Shown here: positions 39,601 to 53,800 of the stretch, in pieces | Layout of the letters: every line of letters starts with the position of its first letter | Position numbering within the stretch: the first letter of the stretch is position 1 | Notes under the pieces: model-generated | What the model saw: only the letters and a program-made list of their open reading frames with translations | Databases searched by the model: none | Told to the model about the DNA's origin: nothing | Source of the DNA: Limanda limanda | Lineage: Eukaryota > Chordata > Actinopteri > Pleuronectiformes > Pleuronectidae | Length of the DNA: 64,000 nt | Assembly: GCF_963576545.1 (NCBI RefSeq) | Contig: NW_026870394.1 | Coordinates: 496,001-560,000, forward strand | Direction of reading: 5' to 3' | Program-made: the position numbers and the translations under genes

Positions 39601-42600
39601 ATGTGCTTTCATCCCTAACCCTAACCCTAACCCTTCCGAAAGTCGGAGAAGCTCAAGGATGGTACCGATCGATGCGCGCTACCCCATTTAGTGGGGGTAG
39701 AGCCTACTTGCAAGTCTCTCCGACCTTCACAAAAAAAGTTATTCAAGAATATCTCCTCAGATTTGGGGGAATTTCGTCGGTCGACCTCTTCCGAAGGTCG
39801 TACAAGCTCGGGGATGGTACCAATCGATCCGCAGGACCCAAATTAGTCCAGATGCAACCACTTTCCAAGTCTCTCCGACCTTCACAAAAAAAGTTATTCA
39901 AGAATATCTCTTTCTCCTATGTGCTTTCATCCCTAACCCTAACCCTAACCCTTCCGAAAGTCGGAGAAGCTCAAGGATGGTACCGATCGATGCGCGCTAC
40001 CCCATTTAGTGGGGGTAGAGCCTACTTGCAAGTCTCTCCGACCTTCACAAAAAAAGTTATTCAAGAATATCTCTTTCTCCTATGTGCTTTCATCCCTAAC
40101 CCTAACCCTAACCCTTCCGAAAGTCGGAGAAGCTCAAGGATGGTACCGATCGATGCGCGCTACCCCATTTAGTGGGGGTAGAGCCTACTTGCAAGTCTCT
40201 CCGACCTTCACAAAAAAAGTTATTCAAGAATATCTCTTTCTCCTATGTGCTTTCATCCCTAACCCTAACCCTAACCCTTCCGAAAGTCGGAGAAGCTCAA
40301 GGATGGTACCGATCGATGCGCGCTACCCCATTTAGTGGGGGTAGAGCCTACTTGCAAGTCTCTCCGACCTTCACAAAAAAAGTTATTCAAGAATATCTCT
40401 TTCTCCTATGTGCTTTCATCCCTAACCCTAACCCTAACCCTTCCGAAAGTCGGAGAAGCTCAAGGATGGTACTGATCGATGCGCGCAACCCCATTTAGTG
40501 GGGGTAGAGCCTACTTGCAAGTCTCTCCGACCTTCACAAAAAAAGTTATTCAAGAATATCTCCTCAGATTTGGGGGAATTTCGTCGGTCGACCTCTTCCG
40601 AAGGTCGTACAAGCTCGGGGATGGTACCAATCGATCCGCAGGACCCAAATTAGTCCAGATGCAACCACTTTCCAAGTCTCTCCGACCTTCACAAAAAAAG
40701 TTATTCAAGAATATCTCTTTCTCCTATGTGCTTTCATCCCTAACCCTAACCCTAACCCTTCCGAAAGTCGGAGAAGCTCAAGGATGGTACCGATCGATGC
40801 GCGCTACCCCATTTAGTGGGGGTAGAGCCTACTTGCAAGTCTCTCCGACCTTCACAAAAAAAGTTATTCAAGAATATCTCTTTCTCCTATGTGCTTTCAT
40901 CCCTAACCCTAACCCTAACCCTTCCGAAAGTCGGAGAAGCTCAAGGATGGTACCGATCGATGCGCGCAACCCCATTTAGTGGGGGTAGAGCCTACTTGCA
41001 AGTCTCTCCGACCTTCACAAAAAAGGTTATTCAAGAATATCTCCTCAGATTTGGGGGAATTTCGTCGGTCGACCTCTTCCGAAGGTCGTACAAGCTCAGG
41101 GATGGTACCAATCGATCCGCAGGACCCAAATTAGTCCAGATGCAACCACTTTCCAAGTCTCTCCGACCTTCACAAAAAAAGTTATTCAAGAATATCTCTT
41201 TCTCCTATGTGCTTTCATCCCTAACCCTAACCCTAACCCTTCCGAAAGTCGGAGAAGCTCAAGGATGGTACCGATCGATGCGCGCTACCCCATTTAGTGG
41301 GGGTAGAGCCTACTTGCAAGTCTCTCCGACCTTCACAAAAAAAGTTATTCAAGAATATCTCTTTCTCCTATGTGCTTTCATCCCTAACCCTAACCCTAAC
41401 CCTTCCGAAAGTCGGAGAAGCTCAAGGATGGTACCGATCGATGCGCGCAACCCCATTTAGTGGGGGTAGAGCCTACTTGCAAGTCTCTCCGACCTTCACA
41501 AAAAAGGTTATTCAAGAATATCTCCTCAGATTTGGGGGAATTTCGTCGGTCGACCTCTTCCGAAGGTCGTACAAGCTCGGGGATGGTACCAATCGATCCG
41601 CAGGACCCAAATTAGTCCAGATGCAACCACTTTCCAAGTCTCTCCGACCTTCACAAAAAAAGTTATTCAAGAATATCTCTTTCTCCTATGTGCTTTCATC
41701 CCTAACCCTAACCCTAACCCTTCCGAAAGTCGGAGAAGCTCAAGGATGGTACCGATCGATGCGCGCTACCCCATTTAGTGGGGGTAGAGCCTACTTGCAA
41801 GTCTCTCCGACCTTCACAAAAAAAGTTATTCAAGAATATCTCCTCAGATTTGGGGGAATTTCGTCGGTCGACCTCTTCCGAAGGTCGTACAAGCTCGGGG
41901 ATGGTACCAATCGATCCGCAGGACCCAAATTAGTCCAGATGCAACCACTTTCCAAGTCTCTCCGACCTTCACAAAAAAAGTTATTCAAGAATATCTCTTT
42001 CTCCTATGTGCTTTCATCCCTAACCCTAACCCTAACCCTTCCGAAAGTCGGAGAAGCTCAAGGATGGTACCGATCGATGCGCGCTACCCCATTTAGTGGG
42101 GGTAGAGCCTACTTGCAAGTCTCTCCGACCTTCACAAAAAAAGTTATTCAAGAATATCTCTTTCTCCTATGTGCTTTCATCCCTAACCCTAACCCTAACC
42201 CTTCCGAAAGTCGGAGAAGCTCAAGGATGGTACCGATCGATGCGCGCTACCCCATTTAGTGGGGGTAGAGCCTACTTGCAAGTCTCTCCGACCTTCACAA
42301 AAAAAGTTATTCAAGAATATCTCTTTCTCCTATGTGCTTTCATCCCTAACCCTAACCCTAACCCTTCCGAAAGTCGGAGAAGCTCAAGGATGGTACCGAT
42401 CGATGCGCGCTACCCCATTTAGTGGGGGTAGAGCCTACTTGCAAGTCTCTCCGACCTTCACAAAAAAAGTTATTCAAGAATATCTCTTTCTCCTATGTGC
42501 TTTCATCCCTAACCCTAACCCTAACCCTTCCGAAAGTCGGAGAAGCTCAAGGATGGTACTGATCGATGCGCGCAACCCCATTTAGTGGGGGTAGAGCCTA

Positions 42601-45501
42601 CTTGCAAGTCTCTCCGACCTTCACAAAAAAAGTTATTCAAGAATATCTCCTCAGATTTGGGGGAATTTCGTCGGTCGACCTCTTTCGAAGGTCGTACAAG
42701 CTCGGGGATGGTACCAATCGATCCGCAGGACCCAAATTAGTCCAGATGCAACCACTTTCCAAGTCTCTCCGACCTTCACAAAAAAAGTTATTCAAGAATA
42801 TCTCTTTCTCCTATGTGCTTTCATCCCTAACCCTAACCCTAACCCTTCCGAAAGTCGGAGAAGCTCAAGGATGGTACCGATCGATGCGCGCTACCCCATT
42901 TAGTGGGGGTAGAGCCTACTTGCAAGTCTCTCCGACCTTCACAAAAAAAGTTATTCAAGAATATCTCTTTCTCCTATGTGCTTTCATCCCTAACCCTAAC
43001 CCTAACCCTTCCGAAAGTCGGAGAAGCTCAAGGATGGTACCGATCGATGCGCGCTACCCCATTTAGTGGGGGTAGAGCCTATTTGCAAGTCTCTCCGACC
43101 TTCACAAAAAAAGTTATTCACGAATATCTCTTTCTCCTATGTGCTTTCATCCCTAACCCTAACCCTAACCCTTCCGAAAGTCGGAGAAGCTCAAGGATGG
43201 TACCGATCGATGCGCGCTACCCCATTTAGTGGGGGTAAGGCCTACTTGCAAGTCTCTCCGACCTTCACAAAAAAAGTTATTCAAGAATATCTCTTTCTCC
43301 TATGTGCTTTCATCCCTAACCCTAACCCTTCCGAAAGTCGGAGAAGCTCAAGGATGGTACTGATCGATGCGCGCAACCCCATTTAGTGGGGGTAGAGCCT
43401 ACTTGCAAGTCTCTCCGACCTTCACAAAAAAAGTTATTCAAGAATATCTCCTCAGATTTGGGGGAATTTCGTCGGTCGACCTCTTCCGAAGGTCGTACAA
43501 GCTCGGGGATGGTACCAATCGATCCGCAGGACCCAAATTAGTCCAGATGCAACCACTTTCCAAGTCTCTCCGACCTTCACAAAAAAAGTTATTCAAGAAT
43601 ATCTCTTTCTCCTATGTGCTTTCATCCCTAACCCTAACCCTAACCCTTCCGAAAGTCGGAGAAGCTCAAGGATGGTACCGATCGATGCGCGCTACCCCAT
43701 TTAGTGGGGGTAGAGCCTACTTGCAAGTCTCTCCGACCTTCACAAAAAAAGTTATTCAAGAATATCTCTTTCTCCTATGTGCTTTCATCCCTAACCCTAA
43801 CCCTAACCCTTCCGAAAGTCGGAGAAGCTCAAGGATGGTACCGATCGATGCGCGCAACCCCATTTAGTGGGGGTAGAGCCTACTTGCAAGTCTCTCCGAC
43901 CTTCACAAAAAAGGTTATTCAAGAATATCTCCTCAGATTTGGGGGAATTTCGTCGGTCGACCTCTTCCGAAGGTCATACAAGCTCAGGGATGGTACCAAT
44001 CGATCCGCAGGACCCAAATTAGTCCAGATGCAACCACTTTCCAAGTCTCTCCGACCTTCACAAAAAAAGTTATTCAAGAATATCTCTTTCTCCTATGTGC
44101 TTTCATCCCTAACCCTAACCCTAACCCTTCCGAAAGTCGGAGAAGCTCAAGGATGGTACCGATCGATGCGCGCTACCCCATTTAGTGGGGGTAGAGCCTA
44201 CTTGCAAGTCTCTCCGACCTTCACAAAAAAAGTTATTCAAGAATATCTCTTTCTCCTATGTGCTTTCATCCCTAACCCTAACCCTAACCCTTCCGAAAGT
44301 CGGAGAAGCTCAAGGATGGTACCGATCGATGCGCGCAACCCCATTTAGTGGGGGTAGAGCCTACTTGCAAGTCTCTCCGACCTTCACAAAAAAGGTTATT
44401 CAAGAATATCTCCTCAGATTTGGGGGAATTTCGTCGGTCGACCTCTTCCGAAGGTCGTACAAGCTCGGGGATGGTACCAATCGATCCGCAGGACCCAAAT
44501 TAGTCCAGATGCAACCACTTTCCAAGTCTCTCCGACGTTCACAAAAAAAGTTATTCAAGAATATCTCTTTCTCCTATGTGCTTTCATCCCTAACCCTAAC
44601 CCTAACCCTTCCGAAAGTCGGAGAAGCTCAAGGATGGTACCGATCGATGCGCGCTACCCCATTTAGTGGGGGTAGAGCCTACTTGCAAGTCTCTCCGACC
44701 TTCACAAAAAAAGTTATTCAAGAATATCTCCTCAGATTTGGGGGAATTTCGTCGGTCGACCTCTTCCGAAGGTCGTACAAGCTCGGGGATGGTACCAATC
44801 GATCCGCAGGACCCAAATTAGTCCAGATGCAACCACTTTCCAAGTCTCTCCGACCTTCACAAAAAAAGTTATTCAAGAATATCTCTTTCTCCTATGTGCT
44901 TTCATCCCTAACCCTAACCCTAACCCTTCCGAAAGTCGGAGAAGCTCAAGGATGGTACCGATCGATGCGCGCTACCCCATTTAGTGGGGGTAGAGCCTAC
45001 TTGCAAGTCTCTCCGACCTTCACAAAAAAAGTTATTCAAGAATATCTCTTTCTCCTATGTGCTTTCATCCCTAACCCTAACCCTAACCCTTCCGAAAGTC
45101 GGAGAAGCTCAAGGATGGTACCGATCGATGCGCGCTACCCCATTTAGTGGGGGTAGAGCCTACTTGCAAGTCTCTCCGACCTTCACAAAAAAAGTTATTC
45201 AAGAATATCTCTTTCTCCTATGTGCTTTCATCCCTAACCCTAACCCTAACCCTTCCGAAAGTCGGAGAAGCTCAAGGATGGTACCGATCGATGCGCGCTA
45301 CCCCATTTAGTGGGGGTAGAGCCTACTTGCAAGTCTCTCCGACCTTCACAAAAAAAGTTATTCAAGAATATCTCTTTCTCCTATGTGCTTTCATCCCTAA
45401 CCCTAACCCTAACCCTTCCAAAAGTCGGAGAAGCTCAAGGATGGTACTGATCGATGCGCGCAACCCCATTTAGTGGGGGTAGAGCCTACTTGCAAGTCTC
45501 T
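27683..45501 (+). repeat. 13-mer higher-order repeat domain (2,087 / 2,095 bp)
   Basis: Type I units (B, A2, B, A2, B, A, B, A4; 2,087 bp) start at 27683, 32346, 34751, 40527 and 43415. Type II units (B, A5, B, A, B, A4; 2,095 bp) start at 29770 and 38438, the second 2,089 bp because of one short A. Type II is type I with one B replaced by A, and its third and fourth monomers carry TATTTGC and TTCACGAAT/GTAAGGCC. Interposed pieces are 31865-32345 (B, A2), 34433-34750 (B, A), a shortened unit at 36838-38437 and a truncated type II at 42614-43414. Each unit ends in an A with both GGTACT and GCAACC. Confidence 0.93.
31865..32019 (+). repeat. Second B monomer with the BamHI-creating variant
   Basis: It has the same double substitution as the B at 11916. 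The next A here has GATGTGCGC, which the left copy lacks. The short B, A2 block (31865-32345) sits between two 13-mer units, so it looks inserted. Confidence 0.92.
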
Positions 45502-48500
45502 CCGACCTTCACAAAAAAAGTTATTCAAGAATATCTCCTCAGATTTGGGGGAATTTCGTCGGTCGACCTCTTCCGAAGGTCGTACAAGCTCGGGGATGGT
45601 ACCAATCGATCTGCAGGACCCAAATTAGTCCAGATGCAACCACTTTCCAAGTCTCTCCGACCTTCACAAAAAAAGTTATTCAAGAATATCTCTTTCTCCT
45701 ATGTGCTTTCATCCCTAACCCTAACCCTAACCCTTCCGAAAGTCGGAGAAGCTCAAGGATGGTACCGATCGATGTGCGCTACCCCATTTAGTGGGGGTAG
45801 AGCCTACTTGCAAGTCTCTCCGACCTTCACAAAAAAAGTTATTCAAGAATATCTCTTTCTCCTATGTGCTTTCATCCCTAACCCTAACCCTAACCCTTCC
45901 GAAAGTCGGAGAAGCTCAAGGATGGTACCGATCGATGCGCGCTACCCCATTTAGTGGGGGTAGAGCCTACTTGCAAGTCTCTCCGACCTTCACAAAAAAA
46001 GTTATTCAAGAATATCTCTTTCTCCTATGTGCTTTCATCCCTAACCCTAACCCTAACCCTTCCGAAAGTCGGAGAAGCTCAAGGATGGTACCGATCGATG
46101 CGCGCTACCCCATTTAGTGGGGGTAGAGCCTACTTGCAAGTCTCTCCGACCTTCACAAAAAAAGTTATTCAAGAATATCTCTTTCTCCTATGTGCTTTCA
46201 TCCCTAACCCTAACCCTAACCCTTCCAAAAGTCGGAGAAGCTCAAGGATGGTACTGATCGATGCGCGCAACCCCATTTAGTGGGGGTAGAGCCTACTTGC
46301 AAGTCTCTCCGACCTTCACAAAAAAAGTTATTCAAGAATATCTCCTCAGATTTGGGGGAATTTCGTCGGTCGACCTCTTCCGAAGGTCGTACAAGCTCGG
46401 GGATGGTACCAATCGATCTGCAGGACCCAAATTAGTCCAGATGCAACCACTTTCCAAGTCTCTCCGACCTTCACAAAAAAAGTTATTCAAGAATATCTCT
46501 TTCTCCTATGTGCTTTCATCCCTAACCCTAACCCTAACCCTTCCGAAAGTCGGAGAAGCTCAAGGATGGTACCGATCGATGCGCGCTACCCCATTTAGTG
46601 GGGGTAGAGCCTACTTGCAAGTCTCTCCGACCTTCACAAAAAAAGTTATTCAAGAATATCTCTTTCTCCTATGTGCTTTCATCCCTAACCCTAACCCTAA
46701 CCCTTCCGAAAGTCGGAGAAGCTCAAGGATGGTACCGATCGATGCGCGCTACCCCATTTAGTGGGGGTAGAGCCTACTTGCAAGTCTCTCTCCGACCTTC
46801 ACAAAAAAAGTTATTCAAGAATATCTCTTTCTCCTATGTGCTTTCATCCCTAACCCTAACCCTAACCCTTCCGAAAGTCGGAGAAGCTCAAGGATGGTAC
46901 CGATCGATGCGCGCTACCCCATTTAGTGGGGGTAGAGCCTACTTGCAAGTCTCTCCGACCTTCAAAAAAAAAGTTATTCAAGAATATCTCTTTCTCCTAT
47001 GTGCTTTCATCCCTAACCCTAACCCTAACCCTTCCGAAAGTCGGAGAAGCTCAAGGATGGTACCGATCGATGCGCGCTACCCCATTTAGTGGGGGTAGAG
47101 CCTACTTGCAAGTCTCTCCGACCTTCACAAAAAAAGTTATTCAAGAATATCTCTTTCTCCTATGTGCTTTCATCCCTAACCCTAACCCTAACCCTTCCGA
47201 AAGTCGGAGAAGCTCAAGGATGGTACCGATCGATGCGCGCTACCCCATTTAGTGGGGGTAGAGCCTACTTGCAAGTCTCTCCGACCTTCACAAAAAAAGT
47301 TATTCAAGAATATCTCTTTCTCCTATGTGCTTTCATCCCTAACCCTAACCCTAACCCTTTCGAAAGTCGGAGAAGCTCAAAGATGGTACCGATCGATGCG
47401 CGCTACCCCATTTAGTGGGGGTAGAGCCTACTTGCAAGTCTCTCCGACCTTCACAAAAAAAGTTATTCAAGAATATCTCTTTCTCCTATGTGCTTTCATC
47501 CCTAACCCTAACCCTAACCCTTCCGAAAGTCGGAGAAGCTCAAGGATGGTACTGATCGATGCGCGCAACCCCATTTAGTGGGGGTAGAGCCTACTTGCAA
47601 GTCTCTCCGACTTTCACAAAAAAAGTTATTCAAGAATATCTCCTCAGATTTGGGGGAATTTCGTCGGTCGACCTCTTCCGAAGGTCGTACAAGCTCGGGG
47701 ATGGTACCAATCGATCCGCAGGACCCAAATTAGTCCAGATGCAACCACTTTCCAAGTCTCTCCGACCTTCACAAAAAAAGTTATTCAAGAATATCTCTTT
47801 CTCCTATGTGCTTTCATCCCTAACCCTAACCCTAACCCTTCCGAAAGTCGGAGAAGCTCAAGGATGGTACCGATCGATGCGCGCTACCCCATTTAGTGGG
47901 GGTAGAGCCTACTTGCAAGTCTCTCCGACCTTCACAAAAAAAGTTATTCAAGAATATCTCTTTCTCCTATGTGCTTTCATCCCTAACCCTAACCCTAACC
48001 CTTCCGAAAGTCGGAGAAGCTCAAGGATGGTACCGATCGATGCGCGCTACCCCATTTAGTGGGGGTAGAGCCTACTTGCAAGTCTCTCCGACCTTCACAA
48101 AAAAAGTTATTCAAGAATATCTCTTTCTCCTATGTGCTTTCATCCCTAACCCTAACCCTAACCCTTCCAAAAGTCGGAGAAGCTCAAGGATGGTACTGAT
48201 CGATGCGCGCAACCCCATTTAGTGGGGGTAGAGCCTACTTGCAAGTCTCTCCGACCTTCACAAAAAAAGTTATTCAAGAATATCTCCTCAGATTTGGGGG
48301 AATTTCGTCGGTCGACCTCTTCCGAAGGTCGTACAAGCTCGGGGATGGTACCAATCGATCTGCAGGACCCAAATTAGTCCAGATGCAACCACTTTCCAAG
48401 TCTCTCCGACCTTCACAAAAAAAGTTATTCAAGAATATCTCTTTCTCCTATGTGCTTTCATCCCTAACCCTAACCCTAACCCTTCCGAAAGTCGGAGAAG

Positions 48501-50836
48501 CTCAAGGATGGTACCGATCGATGTGCGCTACCCCATTTAGTGGGGGTAGAGCCTACTTGCAAGTCTCTCCGACCTTCACAAAAAAAGTTATTCAAGAATA
48601 TCTCTTTCTCCTATGTGCTTTCATCCCTAACCCTAACCCTAACCCTTCCGAAAGTCGGAGAAGCTCAAGGATGGTACCGATCGATGCGCGCTACCCCATT
48701 TAGTGGGGGTAGAGCCTACTTGCAAGTCTCTCCGACCTTCACAAAAAAAGTTATTCAAGAATATCTCTTTCTCCTATGTGCTTTCATCCCTAACCCTAAC
48801 CCTAACCCTTCCGAAAGTCGGAGAAGCTCAAGGATGGTACCGATCGATGCGCGCTACCCCATTTAGTGGGGGTAGAGCCTACTTGCAAGTCTCTCCGACC
48901 TTCACAAAAAAAGTTATTCAAGAATATCTCTTTCTCCTATGTGCTTTCATCCCTAACCCTAACCCTAACCCTTCCAAAAGTCGGAGAAGCTCAAGGATGG
49001 TACTGATCGATGCGCGCAACCCCATTTAGTGGGGGTAGAGCCTACTTGCAAGTCTCTCCGACCTTCACAAAAAAAGTTATTCAAGAATATCTCCTCAGAT
49101 TTGGGGGAATTTCGTCGGTCGACCTCTTCCGAAGGTCGTACAAGCTCGGGGATGGTACCAATCGATCTGCAGGACCCAAATTAGTCCAGATGCAACCACT
49201 TTCCAAGTCTCTCCGACCTTCACAAAAAAAGTTATTCAAGAATATCTCTTTCTCCTATGTGCTTTCATCCCTAACCCTAACCCTAACCCTTCCGAAAGTC
49301 GGAGAAGCTCAAGGATGGTACCGATCGATGCGCGCTACCCCATTTAGTGGGGGTAGAGCCTACTTGCAAGTCTCTCCGACCTTCACAAAAAAAGTTATTC
49401 AAGAATATCTCTTTCTCCTATGTGCTTTCATCCCTAACCCTAACCCTAACCCTTCCGAAAGTCGGAGAAGCTCAAGGATGGTACCGATCGATGCGCGCTA
49501 CCCCATTTAGTGGGGGTAGAGCCTACTTGCAAGTCTCTCTCCGACCTTCACAAAAAAAGTTATTCAAGAATATCTCTTTCTCCTATGTGCTTTCATCCCT
49601 AACCCTAACCCTAACCCTTCCGAAAGTCGGAGAAGCTCAAGGATGGTACCGATCGATGCGCGCTACCCCATTTAGTGGGGGTAGAGCCTACTTGCAAGTC
49701 TCTCCGACCTTCAAAAAAAAAGTTATTCAAGAATATCTCTTTCTCCTATGTGCTTTCATCCCTAACCCTAACCCTAACCCTTCCGAAAGTCGGAGAAGCT
49801 CAAGGATGGTACCGATCGATGCGCGCTACCCCATTTAGTGGGGGTAGAGCCTACTTGCAAGTCTCTCCGACCTTCACAAAAAAAGTTATTCAAGAATATC
49901 TCTTTCTCCTATGTGCTTTCATCCCTAACCCTAACCCTAACCCTTCCGAAAGTCGGAGAAGCTCAAGGATGGTACCGATCGATGCGCGCTACCCCATTTA
50001 GTGGGGGTAGAGCCTACTTGCAAGTCTCTCCGACCTTCACAAAAAAAGTTATTCAAGAATATCTCTTTCTCCTATGTGCTTTCATCCCTAACCCTAACCC
50101 TAACCCTTTCGAAAGTCGGAGAAGCTCAAAGATGGTACCGATCGATGCGCGCTACCCCATTTAGTGGGGGTAGAGCCTACTTGCAAGTCTCTCCGACCTT
50201 CACAAAAAAAGTTATTCAAGAATATCTCTTTCTCCTATGTGCTTTCATCCCTAACCCTAACCCTAACCCTTCCGAAAGTCGGAGAAGCTCAAGGATGGTA
50301 CTGATCGATGCGCGCAACCCCATTTAGTGGGGGTAGAGCCTACTTGCAAGTCTCTCCGACTTTCACAAAAAAAGTTATTCAAGAATATCTCCTCAGATTT
50401 GGGGGAATTTCGTCGGTCGACCTCTTCCGAAGGTCGTACAAGCTCGGGGATGGTACCAATCGATCCGCAGGACCCAAATTAGTCCAGATGCAACCACTTT
50501 CCAAGTCTCTCCGACCTTCACAAAAAAAGTTATTCAAGAATATCTCTTTCTCCTATGTGCTTTCATCCCTAACCCTAACCCTAACCCTTCCGAAAGTCGG
50601 AGAAGCTCAAGGATGGTACCGATCGATGCGCGCTACCCCATTTAGTGGGGGTAGAGCCTACTTGCAAGTCTCTCCGACCTTCACAAAAAAAGTTATTCAA
50701 GAATATCTCTTTCTCCTATGTGCTTTCATCCCTAACCCTAACCCTAACCCTTCCGAAAGTCGGAGAAGCTCAAGGATGGTACCGATCGATGCGCGCTACC
50801 CCATTTAGTGGGGGTAGAGCCTATTTGCAAGTCTCT
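45339..50836 (+). repeat. 2,749-bp (17-mer) higher-order duplication
   Basis: Copy 1 is about 45339-48087 and copy 2 about 48088-50836, with edges resolved only to within a monomer or so. Each has 14 A and 3 B in the order A, B, A4, B, A7, B, A2. At a constant 2,749-bp offset the copies share TTCCAAAAG, CTGCAG in two B, GATGTGCGC, a 2-bp TC insertion (165-bp A at 46627 and 49376), an A9 tract, CCCTTTCGAAAG with CAAAGATGG, and CCGACTTTCAC. The last A of copy 2 has TATTTGC, absent from copy 1. Confidence 0.95.
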
Positions 50837-53800
50837 CCGACCTTCACAAAAAAAGTTATTCAAGAATATCTCTTTCTCCTATGTGCTTTCATCCCTAACC
50901 CTAACCCTAACCCTTCCGAAAGTCGGAGAAGCTCAAGGATGGTACCGATCGATGCGCGCTACTCCATTTAGTGGGGGTAGAGCCTACTTGCAAGTCTCTC
51001 CGACCTTCACAAAAAAAGTTATTCAAGAATATCTCTTTCTCCTATGTGCTTTCATCCCTAACCCTAACCCTAACCCTTCCGAAAGTCGGAGAAGCTCAAG
51101 GATGGTACTGATCGATGCGCGCAACCCCATTTAGTGGGGGTAGAGCCTACTTGCAAGTCTCTCCGACCTTCACAAAAAAAGTTATTCAAGAATATCTCCT
51201 CAGATTTGGGGGAATTTCGTCGGTCGACCTCTTCCGAAGGTCGTACAAGCTCGGGGATGGTACCAATCGATCCGCAGGACCCAAATTAGTCCAGATGCAA
51301 CCACTTTCCAAGTCTCTCCGACCTTCACAAAAAAAGTTATTCAAGAATATCTCTTTCTCCTATGTGCTTTCATCCCTAACCCTAACCCTAACCCTTCCGA
51401 AAGTCGGAGAAGCTCAAGGATGGTACCGATCGATGCGCGCTACCCCATTTAGTGGGGGTAGAGCCTACTTGCAAGTCTCTCCGACCTTCACAAAAAAAGT
51501 TATTCAAGAATATCTCTTTCTCCTATGTGCTTTCATCCCTAACCCTAACCCTAACCCTTCCGAAAGTCGGAGAAGCTCAAGGATGGTACCGATCGATGTG
51601 CGCAACCCCATTTAGTGGGGGTAGAGCCTACTTGCAAGTCTCTCCGACCTTCACAAAAAAGGTTATTCAAGAATATCTCCTCAGATTTGGGGGAATGTCG
51701 TCGAACGACCTCTTCCGAAGGTCGTACAAGCTCGGGGATGGTACCAATCGATCTGCAGGACCCAAATTAGTCCAGATGCAACCACTTTCCAAGTCTCTCC
51801 GACCTTCACAAAAAAAGTTATTCAAGAATATCTCTTTCTCCTATGTGCTTTCATCCCTAACCCTAACCCTAACCCTTCCGAAAGTCGGAGAAGCTCAAGG
51901 ATGGTACCGATCGATGCGCGCTACCCCATTTAGTGGGGGTAGAGCCTACTTGCAAGTCTCTCCGACCTTCACAAAAAAAGTTATTCAAGAATATCTCTTT
52001 CTCCTATGTGCTTTCATCCCTAACCCTAACCCTAACCCTTCCGAAAGTCGGAGAAGCTCAAGGATGGTACCGATCGATGCGCGCTACCCCATTTAGTGGG
52101 GGTAGAGCCTACTTGCAAGTCTCTCCGACCTTCACAAAAAAAGTTATTCAAGAATATCTCTTTCTCTTATGTGCTTTCATCCCTAACCCTAACCCTAACC
52201 CTTCCGAAAGTCGGAGAAGCTCAGGGATGGTACCGATCGATGCGCGCTACCCCATTTAGTGGGGGTAGAGCCTACTTGCAAGTCTCTCCGACCTTCACAA
52301 AAAAAGTTATTCAAGAATATCTCTTTCTCCTATGTGCTTTCATCCCTAACCCTAACCCTAACCCTTCCGAAAGTCGGAGAAGCTCAAGGATGGTACCGAT
52401 CGATGCGTGCTACCCCATTTAGTGGGGGTAGAGCCTACTTGCAAGTCTCTCCGACCTTCACAAAAAAAGTTATTCAAGAATATCTCTTTCTCCTATGTGC
52501 TTTCATCCCTAACCCTAACCCTAACCCTTCCGAAAGTCGGAGAAGCTCAAGGATGGTACCGATCGATGCGCGCTACCCCATTTAGTGGGGGTAGAGCCTA
52601 CTTGCAAGTCTCTCCGACCTTCACAAAAAAAGTTATTCAAGAATATCTCTTTCTCCTATGTGCTTTCATCCCTAACCCTAACCCTAACCCTTCCGAAAGT
52701 CGGAGAAGCTCAAGGATGGTACCGATCGATGCGCGCTACCCCATTTAGTGGGGGTAGAGCCTACTTGCAAGTCTCTCCGACCTTCACAAAAAAAGTTATT
52801 CAAGAATATCTCTTTCTCCTATGTGCTTTCATCCCTAACCCTAACCCTAACCCTTCCGAAAGTCGGAGAAGCTCAAGGATGGTACCGATCGATGCGCGCT
52901 ACCCCATTTAGTGGGGGTAGAGCCTACTTGCAAGTCTCTCCGACCTTCACAAAAAAAGTTATTCAAGAATATCTCTTTCTCCTATGTGCTTTCATCCCTA
53001 ACCCTAACCCTAACCCTTCCGAAAGTCGGAGAAGCTCAAGGATGGTACCGATCGATGCGCGCTACCCCATTTAGTGGGGGTAGAGCCTACTTGCAAGTCT
53101 CTCCGACCTTCACAAAAAAAGTTATTCAAGAATATCTCTTTCTCCTATGTGCTTTCATCCCTAACCCTAACCCTAACCCTTCCGAAAGTCGGAGAAGCTC
53201 AAGGATGGTACTGATCGATGCGCGCAACCCCATTTAGTGGGGGTAGAGCCTACTTGCAAGTCTCTCCGACCTTCACAAAAAAAGTTATTCAAGAATATCT
53301 CCTCAGATTTGGGGGAATTTCGTCGGTCGACCTCTTCCGAAGGTCGTACAAGCTCGGGGATGGTACCAATCGATCCGCAGGACCCAAATTAGTCCAGATG
53401 CAACCACTTTCCAAGTCTCTCCGACCTTCACAAAAAAAGTTATTCAAGAATATCTCTTTCTCCTATGTGCTTTCATCCCTAACCCTAACCCTAACCCTTC
53501 CGAAAGTCGGAGAAGCTCAAGGATGGTACCGATCGATGCGCGCTACCCCATTTAGTGGGGGTAGAGCCTACTTGCAAGTCTCTCCGACCTTCACAAAAAA
53601 AGTTATTCAAGAATATCTCTTTCTCCTATGTGCTTTCATCCCTAACCCTAACCCTAACCCTTCCGAAAGTCGGAGAAGCTCAAGGATGGTACCGATCGAT
53701 GCGCGCTACCCCATTTAGTGGGGGTAATGCCTATTTGCAAGTCTCTCCGACCTTCACAAAAAAAGTTATTCAAGAATATCTCTTTCTCCTATGTGCTTTC

